A stretch of 64,000 nt of DNA from contig NC_134383.1 in the NCBI RefSeq assembly GCF_035582795.1, positions 441,501-505,500 of the forward strand. The letters are read 5' to 3'. Each line of letters begins with the position of its first letter. Position 1 is the stretch's first letter. Below the pieces are notes generated by a model. The model did no database searches and had not been told where the DNA came from. It worked only from the letters and a program-made list of their open reading frames with translations. Positions 60,930 through 64,000 of the stretch are shown here, in pieces. The DNA is from Mycteria americana (Eukaryota > Chordata > Aves > Ciconiiformes > Ciconiidae). A program made the translations under genes and the position numbers.

Positions 60930-61365
60930 GGAGAAGTGGGCTGAGAAAGAGGAGAAGCTGAGGAAGAAGGTGAGGCGGGTTCTGAAGTGCGACGTGACCA
61001 AAGCCAACCCCACGGACCCCGTGTCCCTGCCTCCGGCCGACTGCATCGTCTCCACCCTCTGCCTGGAGGCCGCCTGCAAGGACCTGGCCGCCTTCCTCGG
61101 CGCCCTGAGAAACATCGGGGCCCTCGTGAAGCCGGGGGGGCACCTGGTGATGCTGACCGTCCTCCGGGAAACCTACTACGCCTTCAACAAGCAGGTTTTC
61201 TCGTGCCTCCGCCTGGAGAGAAACACGGTGGAGGAAGCCGTGGAGAGCGCTGGCTTTGACGTGAAGTTCAGCGAGGTCGAGCCGTACCTGCCCGGCGACG
61301 GCAGCGCGGATTGCGAAGCCATCTTGAGCCTCGTGGCACGCAGGCGTGCCTCCGTCACCGGGTAG
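60930..61365 (+). CDS. NNMT: NNMT/INMT-family methyltransferase, coding exon 3 (C-terminal half)
   Basis: Encodes residues 123-267 and the TAG stop. The acceptor is TTGCTAG|GGAG after a 118-bp AT-rich intron. It includes KEEKLRKKVRRVLKCDVT, the PPADCIVSTLCLEAAC strand and the LVKPGGHLVM strand-loop, all family hallmarks. At positions that contact nicotinamide in human NNMT (Asp197, Ser201, Ser213) this protein has Thr199, Glu203 and Cys215; the Cys matches what I recall for INMT. KW after the ELEGDR stretch and KPGGHLV also read as INMT-like, while QLLSAC and STLCL are NNMT-like. The reading frame is intact with no sign of decay. Substrate preference cannot be assigned from sequence alone. 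Confidence 0.93.
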
Positions 61366-61459
61366 CTCGTGGGCACTGGGGAGGAAAGCAGCAGTGTGCC
61401 CGGTCTCAAAAAGCCCTGCCGATGTAACCCGCTGCCCCTTACCCCTTTATCTGAAAGCA

Positions 61460-61465
61460 AATAAA
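61460..61465 (+). terminator. Polyadenylation signal of the NNMT-like gene
   Basis: A canonical AATAAA 95 nt after the stop codon, in a short AT-richer stretch, predicts a very short 3' UTR with cleavage near 61480. It is the first AATAAA downstream of the stop. Confidence 0.7.
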
Positions 61466-61479
61466 GTTGCGAGCACCCT

Positions 61480-64000
61480 AAGGGTGTCCACGGGCTGGGA
61501 TTTATGCGGCACGCGCAGCACCGGCGCTCGAACCCCGGCTGCGCGCCAGCAGCCCAGGCTGAGGGTAACCCCGCCGGCTCGCCCCCGCCCCGAAACAGGA
61601 ATTGCACCCGAGTCCCTTCCCTGCCACCCTCCCAAGTCAGAGCAGAGCTTCGGAGAAGCTTCCCTCTTTCTGCCCCGTACAACAGCCACGACGCGCTTTT
61701 TTGAGACCAAAATCCATTCTTACGGGAAAAAAGTTTGGCCGCAAAGGCAGTGAGATTGTCCAAACCCAGACCTGCTTCTGGTTTCTGGAGAAATTCTGCG
61801 TGCTCTGTCTGAAAAGTTGGGGGGGAAAAGAAAGGGTGCTGCCAAGGGGAGCAGCGTGCCTGGCACCCAGACAATCCCCGGCGCTCGCAGAACCAAGAGC
61901 ACCTGCCGGTCCTTTCAGTAAACCTGTAAAAACCGCTCGGCACAAACGTTGCGGCCCCGGCACGACGTACCTGCCAGGCGCCGGCACAGAGGCCGGAGCA
62001 GGGCGGAAGGGCTCGGCAGACGGGAACGATGCTCTCCCCAAAGCCACCTCCTCCGGCTCAAAGCGCCGCTGGCCACGCTCAGCTGTTCTCCGTGGTTACG
62101 GACAGCCGGACCTGTGACATACCGGAGGCTCATTCGAGAGATACTCGAGCCTAGACGTTTTTACGAATAATTAGTATCGGCACAGCCAACACGCCTCAGT
62201 TCTCAGCAGTTTTTTGAGAGTCAGCGTGTGGGATGCGTTGCCGAAGCTCCTCCTCCCCTCGTTCATAGCGATTGTCTTTCGGGGTAGTTTTGGTTCAAGC
62301 GTAGAAGGGAAGATAGAAATGGGAAATTTTCTCCCTGGATGTACGCAGGTAGAGTCCCGTCACAAATCTTATTACTTCTGACAGAAGAGGCTGGCATAAA
62401 GTAAGGGAGGGAGAGCGATACAGCCCAGGAAGGAGGCGAACGGCCGAAAGGAGCCACGCTCCACAAGTACCCTCCAAGCTCCGCAGCACCCGGCGAGCCC
62501 AGGCAGGAGCCAGAGGGGCTCGTCCCGCTCTCCGGCCGGCCGCCTTTTGGCGTCTTGGCAAGAACCTAATAAAAAAACCCCCCAAAACGCCGGAGTTTTT
62601 AGGGCTGTAGCGGAACCTTTGCGCCAGTACAGACTTACTAAGGTTACGAGAGGTAATCGTACGTGACCCCAGAAGCGTACAGTGCAGATGCCACGCCAGC
62701 GAGATGAGGACCACGTCGGTGACACCGCCAGCTCCGGCTCTGCTTGGCGTGACCACCCCCGGTGCCACCGGGACGCCCTGCGCAAGCGGCACGGCTTCTC
62801 GGCACCGCAGCGAGCGCCAGGAACGGCCTCGTTGCCCAGCTCCAGGAAACGGAGCCGAAAACGAGAGGATGCTGGGAGGCAGCTCGGGACCTCCGCCGCT
62901 CGCTAGTTAACGCTGAATCTAACGCCACCGTTCCCTTAAAGACCTCCGCGCCTGCCAGCGCGGCGCAGTAAAGGCAGGAATTCAGCAGCTGCTGACACGT
63001 TCTCTGGAAATAACATGCCCAGGTCTTGTAGCGCTGGCGTCTTTAATCGCTGTTTAACTGTTCGAACATCAGCATCGCTGGGGATTTTTATGGTCTGTTT
63101 AAAAAGCACAATGATTCCCTTCACGGAGAAGTTTGTAGCTACAATTACCCTTCTGCTGCAACCTGCCAGGAGTCACCGAAAGCCTTTCCCAGCGAAGAGG
63201 CTGGGCGGCATTCCGCCTGCCGCTCGTGCTCGCCGACAGAAATCGCGGCGGCACCTAAGGCAGCAAGGTGGGCGCAGGCCGCGCTCGTGCCGGGAGCACA
63301 CAGGCTCGGGCGACGAGCGGCTCAGCTCTCCCCTCGCCTGTGCCAGCTTTGCCAACAGCAGGACGCAGCCCAGGCGACGGAGAGGCTGTGAGAAGAGAGG
63401 GCAGCCCGGCTTCCCGGGCCCCGCCTGTCCTCCCTCCCCTCGGAGCGGCCCACTTTCCCCAGACTCGCCCCGTGCCCGTACACGAAGCCAAAGAAGCGAA
63501 TCGAAGCCAGTGACCGAAGCTCGGTTTATCCAGTCGTAACCGCGGCTGTTATTTTTGCCGGCTCCTCTCCCTCTCTGCCGAGCTGTCAATCAGCCCCTAG
63601 GCGTTCGCGGGCTGGAACGACAATTGCACGCGGGGACGAGGTGTGCTGTTATTGCATTAGGTCCTTCCGGGCTCTCGGAGAAAGGACTGTCGTTCGCAAC
63701 GGCTTTGTCTGCCTGGTCTCTGCGTCGCTGGGTGTAATTACAGGTACCTGCTTTCTGGCTGCAGGGAACTCTCAAGCCTCCGCTTTCGATCGAGCAGCCC
63801 CGTTGCCACAGCGCTGCCGCCCGCTCGGAGAAGTCACAGAGGCGGCCGGACAATTGGAGGTGCGGGAGCGCAGCCGGGCGCGAGGGAAGGCACGGCCGAC
63901 GCCTGCGACCGGCGCTGGGGACAGAGGTGGCACGGCAGGAACACAACGGGTGAGAGGGCGGAACGGCTGCCGGGCTCCCGTACGGCACGGGAGAGCTGAG
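61480..64000. other. Downstream flank of the NNMT-like gene, no gene recognised
   Basis: GC-rich sequence without a supportable gene. Moderately AT-rich patches at 62.1-62.4, 63.0-63.15 and 63.6-63.74 kb might be regulatory, but I cannot support a specific call. Confidence 0.6.

Overview
This is vertebrate nuclear DNA, most likely from a bird. The coding content is two vertebrate genes with GT-AG introns. The background is very GC- and CpG-rich, introns are short or moderate, and I see no recognisable LINE, SINE or retroviral insertion; together these are typical of an avian microchromosome. The human counterpart of the region is the 11q23 ZBTB16-NNMT neighbourhood. Species is not determinable by eye.

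Layout. From the left edge to about 39.3 kb lies the 5' part of ZBTB16 (PLZF) on the minus strand. A CpG-island promoter and noncoding exon 1 (exon end at 39055) are followed by a 478-bp intron 1 and the large exon 2 (37235-38576; CDS starts at 38502), which encodes the BTB domain, the linker and the first half of zinc finger 1. A 29.4-kb intron follows, then the 98-bp exon 3 (7704-7801), which completes finger 1 and encodes finger 2. The first 7.7 kb belong to the next intron; the remaining zinc-finger exons lie beyond the left edge. From 39.5 to about 59.6 kb is a gene-free interval. A compact three-exon gene on the plus strand (60008-61365) encodes a 267-residue NNMT/INMT-family methyltransferase, followed by a polyadenylation signal. 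The last 2.5 kb hold no gene I can support.

The two genes are divergently transcribed and their start codons are about 21.5 kb apart. The noncoding majority is not uniform. Discrete AT-rich, CpG-poor islands of 100-550 bp sit in the CpG-rich background inside the ZBTB16 introns and upstream of its promoter. They carry clusters of recognisable binding motifs (homeodomain TAAT, GATA, AP-1, POU octamer, steroid receptor, retinoid-receptor-type repeat, TEAD-type pair) and look like the regulatory landscape of a developmental, hormone-responsive transcription factor. Conservation of these islands is inferred, not measured.

The most useful observations are: a perfect 15-bp glucocorticoid/progesterone response element and a second near-perfect one in ZBTB16 intron 3; a DR2 hormone-response-type repeat in intron 2; a short uORF overlapping the ZBTB16 start codon out of frame; a gene order and orientation that differs from what I recall for human; and substitutions at substrate-contact positions in the methyltransferase that make nicotinamide specificity uncertain.
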